A stretch of 64,000 bases of DNA from Nioella ostreopsis (GTDB lineage Bacteria; Pseudomonadota; Alphaproteobacteria; Rhodobacterales; Rhodobacteraceae): NCBI RefSeq assembly GCF_004000255.1, contig NZ_RCIQ01000009.1, positions 62,001 to 126,000 on the forward strand, in the 5' to 3' direction. Within the stretch, counting starts at the first letter, position 1. Each line of letters opens with the position of its first letter. The notes below the pieces were generated by a model that worked only from the letters and a program-made list of their open reading frames with translations, did no database searches and was not told the DNA's origin. A program made the position numbers and the translations under genes. This document shows positions 1-7,608 of this stretch, piece by piece.

Positions 1-305
1 TAGGCCTTGGGGATCTCGAAATCGGTGATGGTGCAGGGGTCGTAGCCGCCGATCTGGAAGGCGGTGACGACGAAATCGGCCCCCTCCAGCGCGCGGCGTT
101 GGTCGGTGTGGGTGGTGACGCGCGCGCCGGTGCCCATGGTGGCGATCATGCGGCGGGCGAGCTGTTCGGATTCGGCAAGGCGATCGGGGTCGATATCCAT
201 CAGCGCGATCTCGGCATCGCCGAGCGCCTCGAAATGCAGCATGTCGCCCACGATGTTGCGCATGAAGATGGTGGACCCGGCCCCGATAAAGGTGAGTTTG
301 GTCAT
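1..305 (-). CDS. melA: Alpha-galactosidase, glycoside hydrolase family 4 (N-terminal part, runs off the window)
   Basis: Only the first 101 residues are in the window. They show the GH4 dinucleotide-binding start (FIGAGST, residues 6-12), the MDIDPDRL acidic stretch that follows the second strand, and ADFVVTAFQIGGYDP near residues 76-90. The fit is close to the MelA subgroup. Family knowledge: GH4 enzymes hydrolyse glycosides by an NAD+- and Mn2+-dependent redox/elimination mechanism in the cytoplasm. The ATG overlaps the stop of the upstream permease gene by 4 nt (ATGA), so it is the fourth gene of the binding protein-permease-permease-hydrolase operon, which suggests intracellular cleavage of an imported alpha-galactoside. 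Other GH4 members act on alpha-glucosides or alpha-uronides, and the missing C-terminus leaves that open. Confidence 0.85.
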   Translation of the reverse strand, partial: MTKLTFIGAGSTIFMRNIVGDMLHFEALGDAEIALMDIDPDRLAESEQLARRMIATMGTGARVTTHTDQRRALEGADFVVTAFQIGGYDPCTITDFEIPKA

Positions 306-1150
306 TTGACGGCCCCTAGTGTCAGACCTGCGATGAAGTGGCGTTGCATGGCAAAGAACATGGCCACCGGCGGGATGGCGGCGACGATGCTGCCCGCGCT
401 CATCAGGTGGTATTGCGCCACGAATTGAGAGTTGAAGGACGTGATGCCTGCCGTGACCGGCTGTGCGCCGGGGCCCTGGGTCAGGACGATGGCCCAGAAA
501 TAGTCGTTCCAGATGAAGGTGAAGACCAGCACGGACAGCGCGGCGATGGCGGGCCGCATCAGGGGCAGGACGACATACCAGAAGATGCGCCATTCGGCGA
601 CGCCTTCGACCCGCGCAGCCTCGATCAGTTCATAAGGAAGCGCCCGGATGAAGTTGCGCATGAAGAGCGTGCAGAACCCGGTCTGGAACGCGATGTGGAA
701 GAGGACCAGCCCGGTCTTGGTGTCATAAAGCCCGGTCGACACAGTCAGGTCGCGCACCGGAACCATCAGGATCTGGAAGGGCACGAAATTGCCCGCGATG
801 AACATGAAGAAGATCAGCAGGTTGCCCCGGAACCGGTAGATGCCGAGCGCAAAGCCGGTCATGCAGGACAGCGCCACCGCGCCGATGACCGTGGGCACGG
901 TGATGAAGACCGAGTTCAGCAGGTAGCGCGGCATGTCAGACTCGAAGAACACCCGGCCATAATTGGCAAAGAGGTCGAAGGACGAGGGAATGCCCCAGTA
1001 ATTGCCATTGGTGAAGTCGCTGAGCGGGCGGATGGAGAACAGCATCACGGCCAGCAAGGGCAGAAGCCACATGATCAAGGCGAGCGGCAGCAGGGTCTGA
1101 TAGGTGATCTGCGTGGCGCGGCTGCGTTTCTGGATCGGGGTCGGGAACAT
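302..1150 (-). CDS. Carbohydrate ABC transporter permease, MalG type
   Basis: 282 residues with about six membrane segments, starting MFPTPIQKRS. The cytoplasmic EAA loop that docks on the ATPase is visible as EAARVEGVAEWRIFWYVVLP, and the ending GLTLGAVK is typical of MalG/UgpE-type inner-membrane permeases. The ATG at 1150 was chosen because a GAGGAG ribosome-binding site lies just upstream and the open frame further upstream lies inside the neighbouring permease gene. It starts 15 nt after the stop of the partner permease and overlaps the GH4 start by 4 nt. It should form a heterodimeric channel with the 1165-2076 product. The substrate is inferred from the neighbouring MelA-like hydrolase as an alpha-galactoside. 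Confidence 0.9.
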   Translation of the reverse strand: MFPTPIQKRSRATQITYQTLLPLALIMWLLPLLAVMLFSIRPLSDFTNGNYWGIPSSFDLFANYGRVFFESDMPRYLLNSVFITVPTVIGAVALSCMTGFALGIYRFRGNLLIFFMFIAGNFVPFQILMVPVRDLTVSTGLYDTKTGLVLFHIAFQTGFCTLFMRNFIRALPYELIEAARVEGVAEWRIFWYVVLPLMRPAIAALSVLVFTFIWNDYFWAIVLTQGPGAQPVTAGITSFNSQFVAQYHLMSAGSIVAAIPPVAMFFAMQRHFIAGLTLGAVK

Positions 1151-1164
1151 CTGTCTCTCCTCGC

Positions 1165-2076
1165 TCAGTGCCGCGCGGCGCGTTCGTCGCGCCACATCTG
1201 CCACAGGAAGTAGCCGATGAAGACCAGCATGATCAGGAACAGCACCACCGCGATGGCGGATCCATAGCCCATGCGGAAGCCGTATTCGGACAGGGCCTGT
1301 TCGAACATCATGAAGCTGAGCACGCGGGTCGACCCGAAGGGGCCGCCATTGGTCATGATCGAGATCAGGTCGAAGCTGCGCAATGCGCCGATGATCGTCA
1401 CCACGAAGGCGATGAACGTGGCCGGTTTCAGTTGCGGCAGAACCACGTGCCACAGCATCTTCCAGCCCTTGGCCCCGTCCAGCCGCCCGGCCTCGATCTG
1501 TTCGGGGTCCACGGCATTGAGGCCCGTGAGGTAGAGGATCATGCAATAGGCGGTCTGCGGCCAGAGCCCGGCGGCGATGATGCCGTAGGTGGCAAGGTCG
1601 GGGTCGCCCAACACGTTGATCGAGTCCAGCCCGAAGAACGTCAGCACCGCGTTCAGCAGCCCCACGCGCGGCAGGTAGAACCACGAAAAGACCAGCCCGA
1701 CGACCACCTGGCTCAGCACGAAGGGAAAGAAGAAGAGCGATTTATAGAGCCGGATGCCGGTGACCGTCTGGTTCAGGAACAGGGCAATGAACAGCCCCGC
1801 CGGAATCGCCAGCAGGTAGAGCGCCAGCCATTTGAGATTGTTCCAGAGCGAGGTTTCAAAAGCGCGATCGTCGACTAGTTCGCGGTAGTTGTCGAGGCCG
1901 ATATAGGTCGCCTCACCCAGGCCGTCCCAGTCATAGAGCGAGATGTTGAAGGACTGGAAGATCGGGCTGATCACATAGACCACGAAGAACAGCAGACCCG
2001 GCAGCAGGAACAGCAGCGGCGTGACCGTCATGCGGTTCTTTTGCAGCCAGCTGCGGGTGTCGGTGGCGGGGGTCAT
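1165..2076 (-). CDS. Carbohydrate ABC transporter permease, MalF type
   Basis: 303 residues: a hydrophobic first helix after a short basic N-terminus (residues about 15-40), five further membrane segments, and the EAA loop EAGRLDGAKGWKMLWHVVLP in the last third. This is the usual size and order for the UgpA/MalF-type subunit of CUT1 sugar importers. It is the second gene of the operon after the solute-binding protein, separated from it by 124 nt that carry a strong stem-loop. Partner: the 302-1150 permease. The ATPase is encoded on the opposite strand at 4405. Confidence 0.9.
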   Translation of the reverse strand: MTPATDTRSWLQKNRMTVTPLLFLLPGLLFFVVYVISPIFQSFNISLYDWDGLGEATYIGLDNYRELVDDRAFETSLWNNLKWLALYLLAIPAGLFIALFLNQTVTGIRLYKSLFFFPFVLSQVVVGLVFSWFYLPRVGLLNAVLTFFGLDSINVLGDPDLATYGIIAAGLWPQTAYCMILYLTGLNAVDPEQIEAGRLDGAKGWKMLWHVVLPQLKPATFIAFVVTIIGALRSFDLISIMTNGGPFGSTRVLSFMMFEQALSEYGFRMGYGSAIAVVLFLIMLVFIGYFLWQMWRDERAARH

Positions 2077-2157
2077 GTCCTATCCTCCGTTGGACAGCGC
2101 ATTCGGAAACCGCGCGCGAGGCTATGGCGCGGCTTGCGGATACGCGGGGGGCGGTGC

Positions 2158-2187
2158 GCGCCCCGCCCCGGTTGGGGGGCGAGGCGC
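2158..2187. other. Strong intercistronic stem-loop between binding-protein and permease genes
   Basis: Twelve-base arms (2158-2169 and 2176-2187) pair completely apart from one G.U when read in the operon (minus) direction, around a 6-nt loop. No run of U follows. It lies just downstream of the binding-protein stop. In ABC importer operons such structures commonly protect the binding-protein mRNA or attenuate downstream expression; that role is inferred here. Confidence 0.6.
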
Positions 2188-2200
2188 AGTCTATCAGAGA

Positions 2201-3463
2201 TTATTCGTAGATGCGCTGGCGCGCGTCTTCCAGGCGTTCCAGGATATCGTCCAGGTTGTCCGGGAAGACCATGAATTCCTGAAGGCCTTCCATGCCGATC
2301 GACGCCATTTCCGCCGGCCAGTCACGGTCGAAGAACTGCGCGATGCCGCCGGTGGCGTTCTGGCTGAGCATCTCGAAGCCCTGCTGGATGAATTCATCAT
2401 CCGCCACTTCCGCGTTTGCGTTGACCGGCAGCTGACCAAGGCCATCGGGGCCGTTGATCCGGGCCTGAACGTCCGCCGAGGTCACGAAGCGCAGGAATTC
2501 CTGTGCCGCCGCCACGTTCTGCGCACCCGAGGGGATGTGGAACGTGTCGGTGGGGGCGTCTTCACCCATCGGCATGCCTTCGACGATGGCCGGGAACTGG
2601 TAGAAGTCGATCTGGTCATCGCTGAGACCCGCTTCGCGCAGGTGCGGCACAACGAAGTTGCCCATCAGGTAGGCGGTGGCTTCGCCGTTGACGAAGAAGG
2701 GCAGCGCCTCCTGCCAGGAATAGGTCTGGTGGTCGTCGATGAAGGCGCCCATGTCGATCAGGCGGCGCCAGTTGGCGAAGGTTTCGCGCACGCGCTCGTC
2801 CGTCCAGGCCACTTCACCGCGGGCCAGTTCCATGTGGAAGTCAAAGCCGTTGGTGCGCATGTTCAGGTAGTCGAACCAGCCGCCTGCGGTCCACAGGTAG
2901 CGCGAGCCGATGGTGTAGCAGCTGCGGCCCGAATCGACGATCACCTGACAGTTGGCGATCTCTTCCTCGAAGGTGGTGGGTTCCGACAGGCCAAGCTCGT
3001 TGAAGATGTCTTCGCGGTAATAGATGCCCCACTGGTAGTAGGTATAGGGCACGCCCCACTGGCGGTCGTCGATGGTCATCGCGCCGCGCACCGATTCCAG
3101 ACCGGCGAAATCGCCCGCGTCCCACATGTCGGTGATATCCATGAACAGGCCCGCATCCACATAGGGACCCATACGGTTGGCGGCGTACCAGTTCACCACA
3201 TCCGGCGGGTTCGCCGTCAGTGCGTTGCGGATCTGGGTTTTCCACGCTTCGCGGTCAACGACGGTCAGCTCGATCTCAAGGCCGGGGTGCAGTTCCCCGA
3301 ATTCCTCGACCAGCCCTTCCATGATCGCGCGGGGCGCCGGGTTCGACATGTCCGAGAAGATGCGAAGGTCGCCGGTCAGGCCGTGGCCATCGGCCATTGC
3401 CATACCGGAAAGCATCGTTGTCGCCGCCAGCACGGCCAGCGGTGTCTTGATGATGGAACGCAT
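2201..3463 (-). CDS. Extracellular sugar-binding protein of ABC importer (family 1 solute-binding protein)
   Basis: 420 residues with a Sec signal peptide (basic MRSIIK, hydrophobic core, cleavage near AMA-DGH at residue 23-24). The mature part looks like a CUT1 periplasmic sugar-binding protein: LRIFSDMSNP beta strand, EFGELHPGLEIEL, then PPDVVNWYA and, later, GVPYTYYQWGIYYR. The start at 3463 follows GGAGG by 6 nt; an in-frame extension to 3502 would bury the signal peptide. It is first in the operon with two permeases and a GH4 hydrolase, and divergent from an IclR regulator whose likely operator lies between them. Substrate inferred to be an alpha-galactoside. Confidence 0.92.
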   Translation of the reverse strand: MRSIIKTPLAVLAATTMLSGMAMADGHGLTGDLRIFSDMSNPAPRAIMEGLVEEFGELHPGLEIELTVVDREAWKTQIRNALTANPPDVVNWYAANRMGPYVDAGLFMDITDMWDAGDFAGLESVRGAMTIDDRQWGVPYTYYQWGIYYREDIFNELGLSEPTTFEEEIANCQVIVDSGRSCYTIGSRYLWTAGGWFDYLNMRTNGFDFHMELARGEVAWTDERVRETFANWRRLIDMGAFIDDHQTYSWQEALPFFVNGEATAYLMGNFVVPHLREAGLSDDQIDFYQFPAIVEGMPMGEDAPTDTFHIPSGAQNVAAAQEFLRFVTSADVQARINGPDGLGQLPVNANAEVADDEFIQQGFEMLSQNATGGIAQFFDRDWPAEMASIGMEGLQEFMVFPDNLDDILERLEDARQRIYE

Positions 3464-3507
3464 AGTGTCCTCCCTTGGTTCCATTTGCAAAATCAGTTCC
3501 ATTATGT

Positions 3508-3520
3508 GAAACTAAGTTTC
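3508..3520. promoter_or_regulatory. Candidate IclR-type operator
   Basis: GAAACTAAGTTTC is a 13-bp perfect palindrome around a central A, in the 137-bp gap between the divergent binding-protein and IclR genes. The surrounding bases are locally AT-rich. IclR regulators usually bind such short inverted repeats and autoregulate. The assignment to the neighbouring regulator is inference from position. Confidence 0.45.
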
Positions 3521-3600
3521 TATAGTTGAAAACATGCAGGACGCCGGATACTGTGTCAACAGTTTCCTCGGTGCCCGGGGATGCGCAGGGGAGGTCTTTC

Positions 3601-4380
3601 ATGGCGAAGTCAGGCGACGGGACGGTCGGCAAGGCATTGGACGTCCTGGATTCCGTTGCGGCGGCGGGCCATCCGGTGAAATTCACCGAATTGCTGGAAA
3701 ACAGCGACCACCCGAAGGCCACGCTCTACCGGCTGCTGCAGACGCTGACGAATCAGGGGATGCTGTCGCATGACCCCGACACGGGCAGCTATACGCTTGG
3801 CCTGCGGCTGGTGAAGCTGGCCCATTCGGCGTGGAAGCAGGCAACGCTGGCCACTGTTGCGCGTCCTTATGTGGATGTTCTGGCCGCAAAGGTGGGCGAA
3901 ACCATCCACCTGGCGCAGATGGAACTGGGGCAGGTTCTGTTCGTCGACAAGCAAAAGATGAGCGACCGGTTCGAAACACTTGCGCAAACCGGCAAGGTCG
4001 CGCCGGGCTACTGCACAGGGGTGGGCAAGGCGATCCTCGCCCATATGACGCCCGAGCGGCTGGAGCGTGCCCTGCGCCAGCAGCTGTTTCTGCAGAACAC
4101 GCCCGCGACCCACACATGCCCCGAGACGCTGTTGAAGGAACTGGAGCAGATCCGCGCCGAGGGCGTCGCCTTCGACCGGGAAGAACACGAGGCCGGCATA
4201 ATCTCGATCGCCGCGCCGATCCTGACCAATGGGGGGCGCGTCATCGGGGCGCTGTCGATTGCCACCTCCACCACCCGCCATTCGCTCGACAGTATCCGCG
4301 CCTTTGAGCCCGATCTGCTCGAAACCGCCCGCAAGATCGGGGAAGAGGCCACCGCGTGGCAATTCCCCACCGTCAATTGA
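3601..4380 (+). CDS. IclR family transcriptional regulator
   Basis: 259 residues. An N-terminal winged helix-turn-helix (ALDVLDSVAAAGHP, then FTELLENSDHPKATLYRLLQ, residues 12-48) is followed by the IclR effector domain (LGLRLVKLAHSA, then GETIHLAQ, GYCTGVGKAILAHM, GIISIAAPI). Length is normal for the family. Start at 3601 chosen for the GGGGAGG upstream; the open frame continues to 3526 but without a ribosome-binding site. It is followed after 24 nt by the importer ATPase gene, so both are probably one transcript, and it is divergent from the binding-protein operon, the expected control target. The ligand is not deducible from sequence. Confidence 0.93.
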   Translation: MAKSGDGTVGKALDVLDSVAAAGHPVKFTELLENSDHPKATLYRLLQTLTNQGMLSHDPDTGSYTLGLRLVKLAHSAWKQATLATVARPYVDVLAAKVGETIHLAQMELGQVLFVDKQKMSDRFETLAQTGKVAPGYCTGVGKAILAHMTPERLERALRQQLFLQNTPATHTCPETLLKELEQIRAEGVAFDREEHEAGIISIAAPILTNGGRVIGALSIATSTTRHSLDSIRAFEPDLLETARKIGEEATAWQFPTVN

Positions 4381-4404
4381 CCCCAGTCTGGGAGGACCAA
4401 GGAC

Positions 4405-5457
4405 ATGTCCGGTGTAACGCTGAACAAGGTCATCAAGAAATACGGTGAAACGCAGGTGATCCATGGGGTCGATCTGCAAATTGAAGACGGGGAGTTCTGC
4501 GTCTTCGTCGGGCCTTCGGGCTGTGGCAAGTCCACGCTGCTGCGGATGATCGCGGGGTTGGAGGAAACCACCGGTGGCCAGATCGCCATCGGCCCGCGGG
4601 ATGTGACCCGGATGGACCCTGCCGAGCGCGGCGTGGCGATGGTGTTCCAGACCTATGCGCTCTACCCGCATATGACGGTTGAAGAGAACATGGGATTTGG
4701 CCTGCGGATGAACGGCCATCCCAAGGCCGAGATCAAGGCCAAGGTGGCAGAGGCGAGCCGCGTACTGAAGCTGGACGAGTATCTGAAGCGCAAGCCCAAG
4801 GCGCTGTCCGGCGGGCAGCGGCAGCGGGTCGCCATCGGACGTGCCATCGTGCGGGGACCGGAAGTGTTCCTGTTCGACGAGCCTTTGTCGAACCTTGACG
4901 CGGAATTGCGCGTCGAGATGCGGGTGGAAATCGCCCGGCTTCACAACGAGATCGGCGCGACGATGATCTACGTCACTCATGATCAGGTCGAGGCGATGAC
5001 GCTGGCCGACAAGATCGTGGTGCTGCGCGGCGGCGTGATCGAGCAGGCGGGCAAGCCGCTGGACCTGTATAACAACCCCGACAACCAGTTCGTTGCGGGC
5101 TTCATCGGCAGCCCGGCGATGAACTTTTTCCCCGGTCGCGTGGCGGGCGGCAAGGTGCGCGTACCGGGGCTTGGGGTGATGGAGCTCGATGCGCCGGGAT
5201 CAGCCAGCGACGGGCCGATCACGGTCGGCGTGCGCCCACAGATGCTGCGGCTGGCGGAGGGAGATACGCACAAAGTCGATCTGTCGGAACAACTGGGCGG
5301 CGTGGCCTATCACTACCTTGTGGCGGGCGACGGCACCCGGATCACGGTCGAAGCCCATGACCAGAGCGCGCCGAAGCCCGGCAGCAAGGTGGGCCTGAGC
5401 GTGGCCGACGGTGCCGCGCTGTTCTTTGACGCCGAAAACGGCAACCGGTTGCGATAG
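4405..5457 (+). CDS. Sugar ABC transporter ATP-binding protein (UgpC/MalK/MsmK type)
   Basis: 350 residues. Walker A GPSGCGKS (36-43), Q-loop [13 protein letters not shown] (80-92), ABC signature [15 protein letters not shown] (134-148), Walker B VFLFDEP (154-160), D-loop SNLDA and H-loop [10 protein letters not shown] are all intact. The C-terminal 110 residues form the MOP/TOBE-like regulatory domain typical of sugar importers ([10 protein letters not shown]). ATPases of this group energise CUT1 importers and can be shared by several. Its natural partners are the permeases at 302-2076, although it is transcribed from the opposite strand together with the IclR gene. Confidence 0.93.
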   Translation: MSGVTLNKVIKKYGETQVIHGVDLQIEDGEFCVFVGPSGCGKSTLLRMIAGLEETTGGQIAIGPRDVTRMDPAERGVAMVFQTYALYPHMTVEENMGFGLRMNGHPKAEIKAKVAEASRVLKLDEYLKRKPKALSGGQRQRVAIGRAIVRGPEVFLFDEPLSNLDAELRVEMRVEIARLHNEIGATMIYVTHDQVEAMTLADKIVVLRGGVIEQAGKPLDLYNNPDNQFVAGFIGSPAMNFFPGRVAGGKVRVPGLGVMELDAPGSASDGPITVGVRPQMLRLAEGDTHKVDLSEQLGGVAYHYLVAGDGTRITVEAHDQSAPKPGSKVGLSVADGAALFFDAENGNRLR

Positions 5458-5485
5458 AGGACTTCCGTGCAGGCGTTCGCCCTGC

Positions 5486-5543
5486 GCGACCCGGATGCGA
5501 GGACAGGATCGCCGCCCGATGCGCAACGATCCTGTCCGGTCGC
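5486..5543. terminator. Large inverted repeat between convergent operons
   Basis: An 11-bp perfect stem (5501-5511 with 5527-5537, 15-nt loop) is extended by a second pairing block GCGACC/GGTCGC (5486-5491 with 5538-5543). It fills the gap between the ATPase gene and the convergent SDR gene, the place for a bidirectional terminator. There is no U-tract, so Rho-independent termination is uncertain. Confidence 0.45.
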
Positions 5544-5545
5544 GG

Positions 5546-6373
5546 TCAGTCTTCTTCCGGGATGTTCAGCAGCGCCTTGGCCCCCTGCCCCAGCTCGATG
5601 CTGGCGAAGGGCCCGCCATGGCACATCTGCCCCACATCCTGCGGATCGTGCGGGCCGGCCTCGGCCAGAATCCGATCCGCGAATTGTTCCGCGTTGTCCT
5701 TGGGCCGGTAGCCCAGGAACGACGCCTTGGAATTGTCCACCGGGCAGCGGTCATTCGCGGACACGCCATAGATGATGGAAAAGCCGGTCACCGGCGTGTC
5801 GATGGCCCGTTCCACGAGATGCACGAGGTCCCCGTCCGACAGCCAGCTGCCCAAGGCGCGCGCATTGCCGACCGGCGCACAGGACAGGATGCGCATGCAG
5901 ACGGCCTCCAGCCCGCGCTTTTCCCAGTACATGCGGCCCAGATCCTCGGCGAAGCACTTGGCGAGGCCGTAGAACGTGTCGGGCCGGTGCGGGGCATCCA
6001 GCCCGATGCATTCGTTCTTGGGATACATGCCGACCGCATGGATCGACGAGGCGTAGACGACGCGTTTCAAACCGTTCTGATGGGCCGCTTCCCAGATATT
6101 GTAGGCGCCGATGAAGTTCGGGCCGAGCAATTCCTCGAACGGGGCCTCATCGACGATGGAGCCGAAATGCACGACCATGTCGGCCCCCTCCAGCAGCGCC
6201 ATGATGGCCGCCTTGTCGGCCAGATCCGCGCAGATATAGGTTTCGTTCGGGCGCAGGTCCTTGAGGCTTTCGACGATGTCGGAGCTGACAAGCGTGTCGC
6301 ACAGCTGCGACAGCGGTCCGCGCAAGATGGTGCCAAGCCGACCGGCGGCGCCAGTGAGGACGATTTTTTTCAT
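5546..6373 (-). CDS. NAD-dependent epimerase/dehydratase family protein, uronate dehydrogenase-like
   Basis: 275 residues, extended SDR fold. The Rossmann motif TGAAGRLG is at residues 7-14, VVHFGSIVDE follows the core strand, the catalytic serine block is SSIHAVG, and Tyr-Lys are in YGLAK. The late blocks SANDRCPVDNS and FLGYRPKDNAE match uronate dehydrogenases, which oxidise galacturonate or glucuronate to aldarolactones. The residue after the catalytic serine pair is Ile rather than the Asn of characterised Udh, so the substrate may differ. ATG at 6373 has GGAG upstream. It is last in a minus-strand run of LysR, HyuA, HyuB, FAD oxidase and this gene, which does not obviously concern uronates. 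Confidence 0.75.
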   Translation of the reverse strand: MKKIVLTGAAGRLGTILRGPLSQLCDTLVSSDIVESLKDLRPNETYICADLADKAAIMALLEGADMVVHFGSIVDEAPFEELLGPNFIGAYNIWEAAHQNGLKRVVYASSIHAVGMYPKNECIGLDAPHRPDTFYGLAKCFAEDLGRMYWEKRGLEAVCMRILSCAPVGNARALGSWLSDGDLVHLVERAIDTPVTGFSIIYGVSANDRCPVDNSKASFLGYRPKDNAEQFADRILAEAGPHDPQDVGQMCHGGPFASIELGQGAKALLNIPEED

Positions 6374-6390
6374 TTTGGTCTCCTGCAATG

Positions 6391-7608
6391 TCAGATGACC
6401 GCGCCTTCGACCATCGCTTCGCCCGCCGCCACGCGGGCGTAGCTGAAGGGCGTCAGGTCAAGGCTGCGGTATTCGTTGTGGGTGATCCATTCGGCAAGCC
6501 CCCGTCCCATGGCGGGCGACTGTTGCAGCCCGTGGCCGGAAAACCCGTTCATGAAGAGGAAATTCTCCACCTCGGGATGCGGGCCGAGAACGGCGTTCTG
6601 GTCGAGCGTGTTGTAGTCATACTGCCCCGCCCATTCGGTGACGACACGGATCGACTCGAAGGCCGGGATGCGGGTGGCGAGGATGGGCCAGACGTGGTTT
6701 TCCCACAATCCGTGATCCATGGCGAAATCGTCGGGGTCGGCGGCCGGGTCCGGGTCGCCTTTGCACCCTGCCAGATAGGTTTGCGGCCCGTCTGTGCGCA
6801 CATGGACACCCGAAGGATCTATGGTCAGAGGCAGGGCACGGTCCAGCGGTGTTTCGGCGGTGAAGACCCAAGTGTAGCGCTTGCGCGGCTCCACCGGCAG
6901 GGGCAGTCCGGCCATGGCGGCGATGCGCGCGCCCCGTGTGCCCGCGGCATTGACGACCTGCCCACAGGCGACGGTCTGGCCGGAGGCCAGCGTCACACCG
7001 CCGATGCGCCCGCCCTGCCGCGACAGGGCCACCACCTCGCCCGCGACATATTCGATGCCACGGGACTGCGCCGAACGGCGGAACCATTCGAACAAGGTAC
7101 CGCCGTCCCAATATCCCTCGTCCCGGGTATTGATACTGCCCAGAACGATGCCGTCGAGGTCGTAGAACGGGTAGTCGGCGGCGATCTGGTCCGCGGTCAG
7201 CAGGCGGGTGTCGGCCCCGGCGGCCCGTTGCACCGTCTGGTTGGCGCGCAGGACATCCGCAAAGTCTTCGGTATCGGCCAGATAGAGATAGCCGAAATTG
7301 TGCACCTCCAGGTTTGGCACCCTGTCATCCCCACCCATATTGGCGCGCAGGTTGCGACAGAAATCGGCGGTGAACTGCGAGATACGCACGTTGAGCTCGG
7401 TCGAGAACTGCTGGCGGATGCAGGAGTTGGACAGGGTCGAGGCGCATTTCAGGTAGCTCGGGTCGCGCTCCACCACCAGAACGGACCCGTCGAAATCGGC
7501 ATTCTCCGTCAGCCACCACGCCAGCGAGGACCCCATGATCGCACCGCCGATGATGACCACGTCATAGCTGTCTCGCTGCGGCGTCTGGGAAAAGCCCTTG
7601 GGCGGCAT
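6391..7608 (-). CDS. FAD-dependent amino-acid/amine oxidase (DAO family)
   Basis: 405 residues. FAD-binding GxGxxG variant VVIIGGAIMGSSLAW near residues 17-31, then the ADP-ribose acidic end VVERDP, and a C-terminal FLFMNGFSGHGLQQSPAMG that fits the second FAD contact of DAO/glycine-sarcosine oxidase proteins. It probably oxidises a C-N bond with O2 or a quinone as acceptor; no substrate can be assigned. Its ATG overlaps the HyuB stop by one base (TGATG), showing translational coupling. A role in degrading the product of the HyuAB ring-opening enzyme is inferred. Confidence 0.85.
   Translation of the reverse strand: MPPKGFSQTPQRDSYDVVIIGGAIMGSSLAWWLTENADFDGSVLVVERDPSYLKCASTLSNSCIRQQFSTELNVRISQFTADFCRNLRANMGGDDRVPNLEVHNFGYLYLADTEDFADVLRANQTVQRAAGADTRLLTADQIAADYPFYDLDGIVLGSINTRDEGYWDGGTLFEWFRRSAQSRGIEYVAGEVVALSRQGGRIGGVTLASGQTVACGQVVNAAGTRGARIAAMAGLPLPVEPRKRYTWVFTAETPLDRALPLTIDPSGVHVRTDGPQTYLAGCKGDPDPAADPDDFAMDHGLWENHVWPILATRIPAFESIRVVTEWAGQYDYNTLDQNAVLGPHPEVENFLFMNGFSGHGLQQSPAMGRGLAEWITHNEYRSLDLTPFSYARVAAGEAMVEGAVI

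Noticed and set aside
338-1213. Long open frame on the plus strand opposite the permease genes
   Set aside because: It is the mirror of well-supported permease codons in GC-rich DNA; the translation is rich in Gly, His, Arg and Gln with no motif or ribosome-binding site. The same holds for other long antisense frames.
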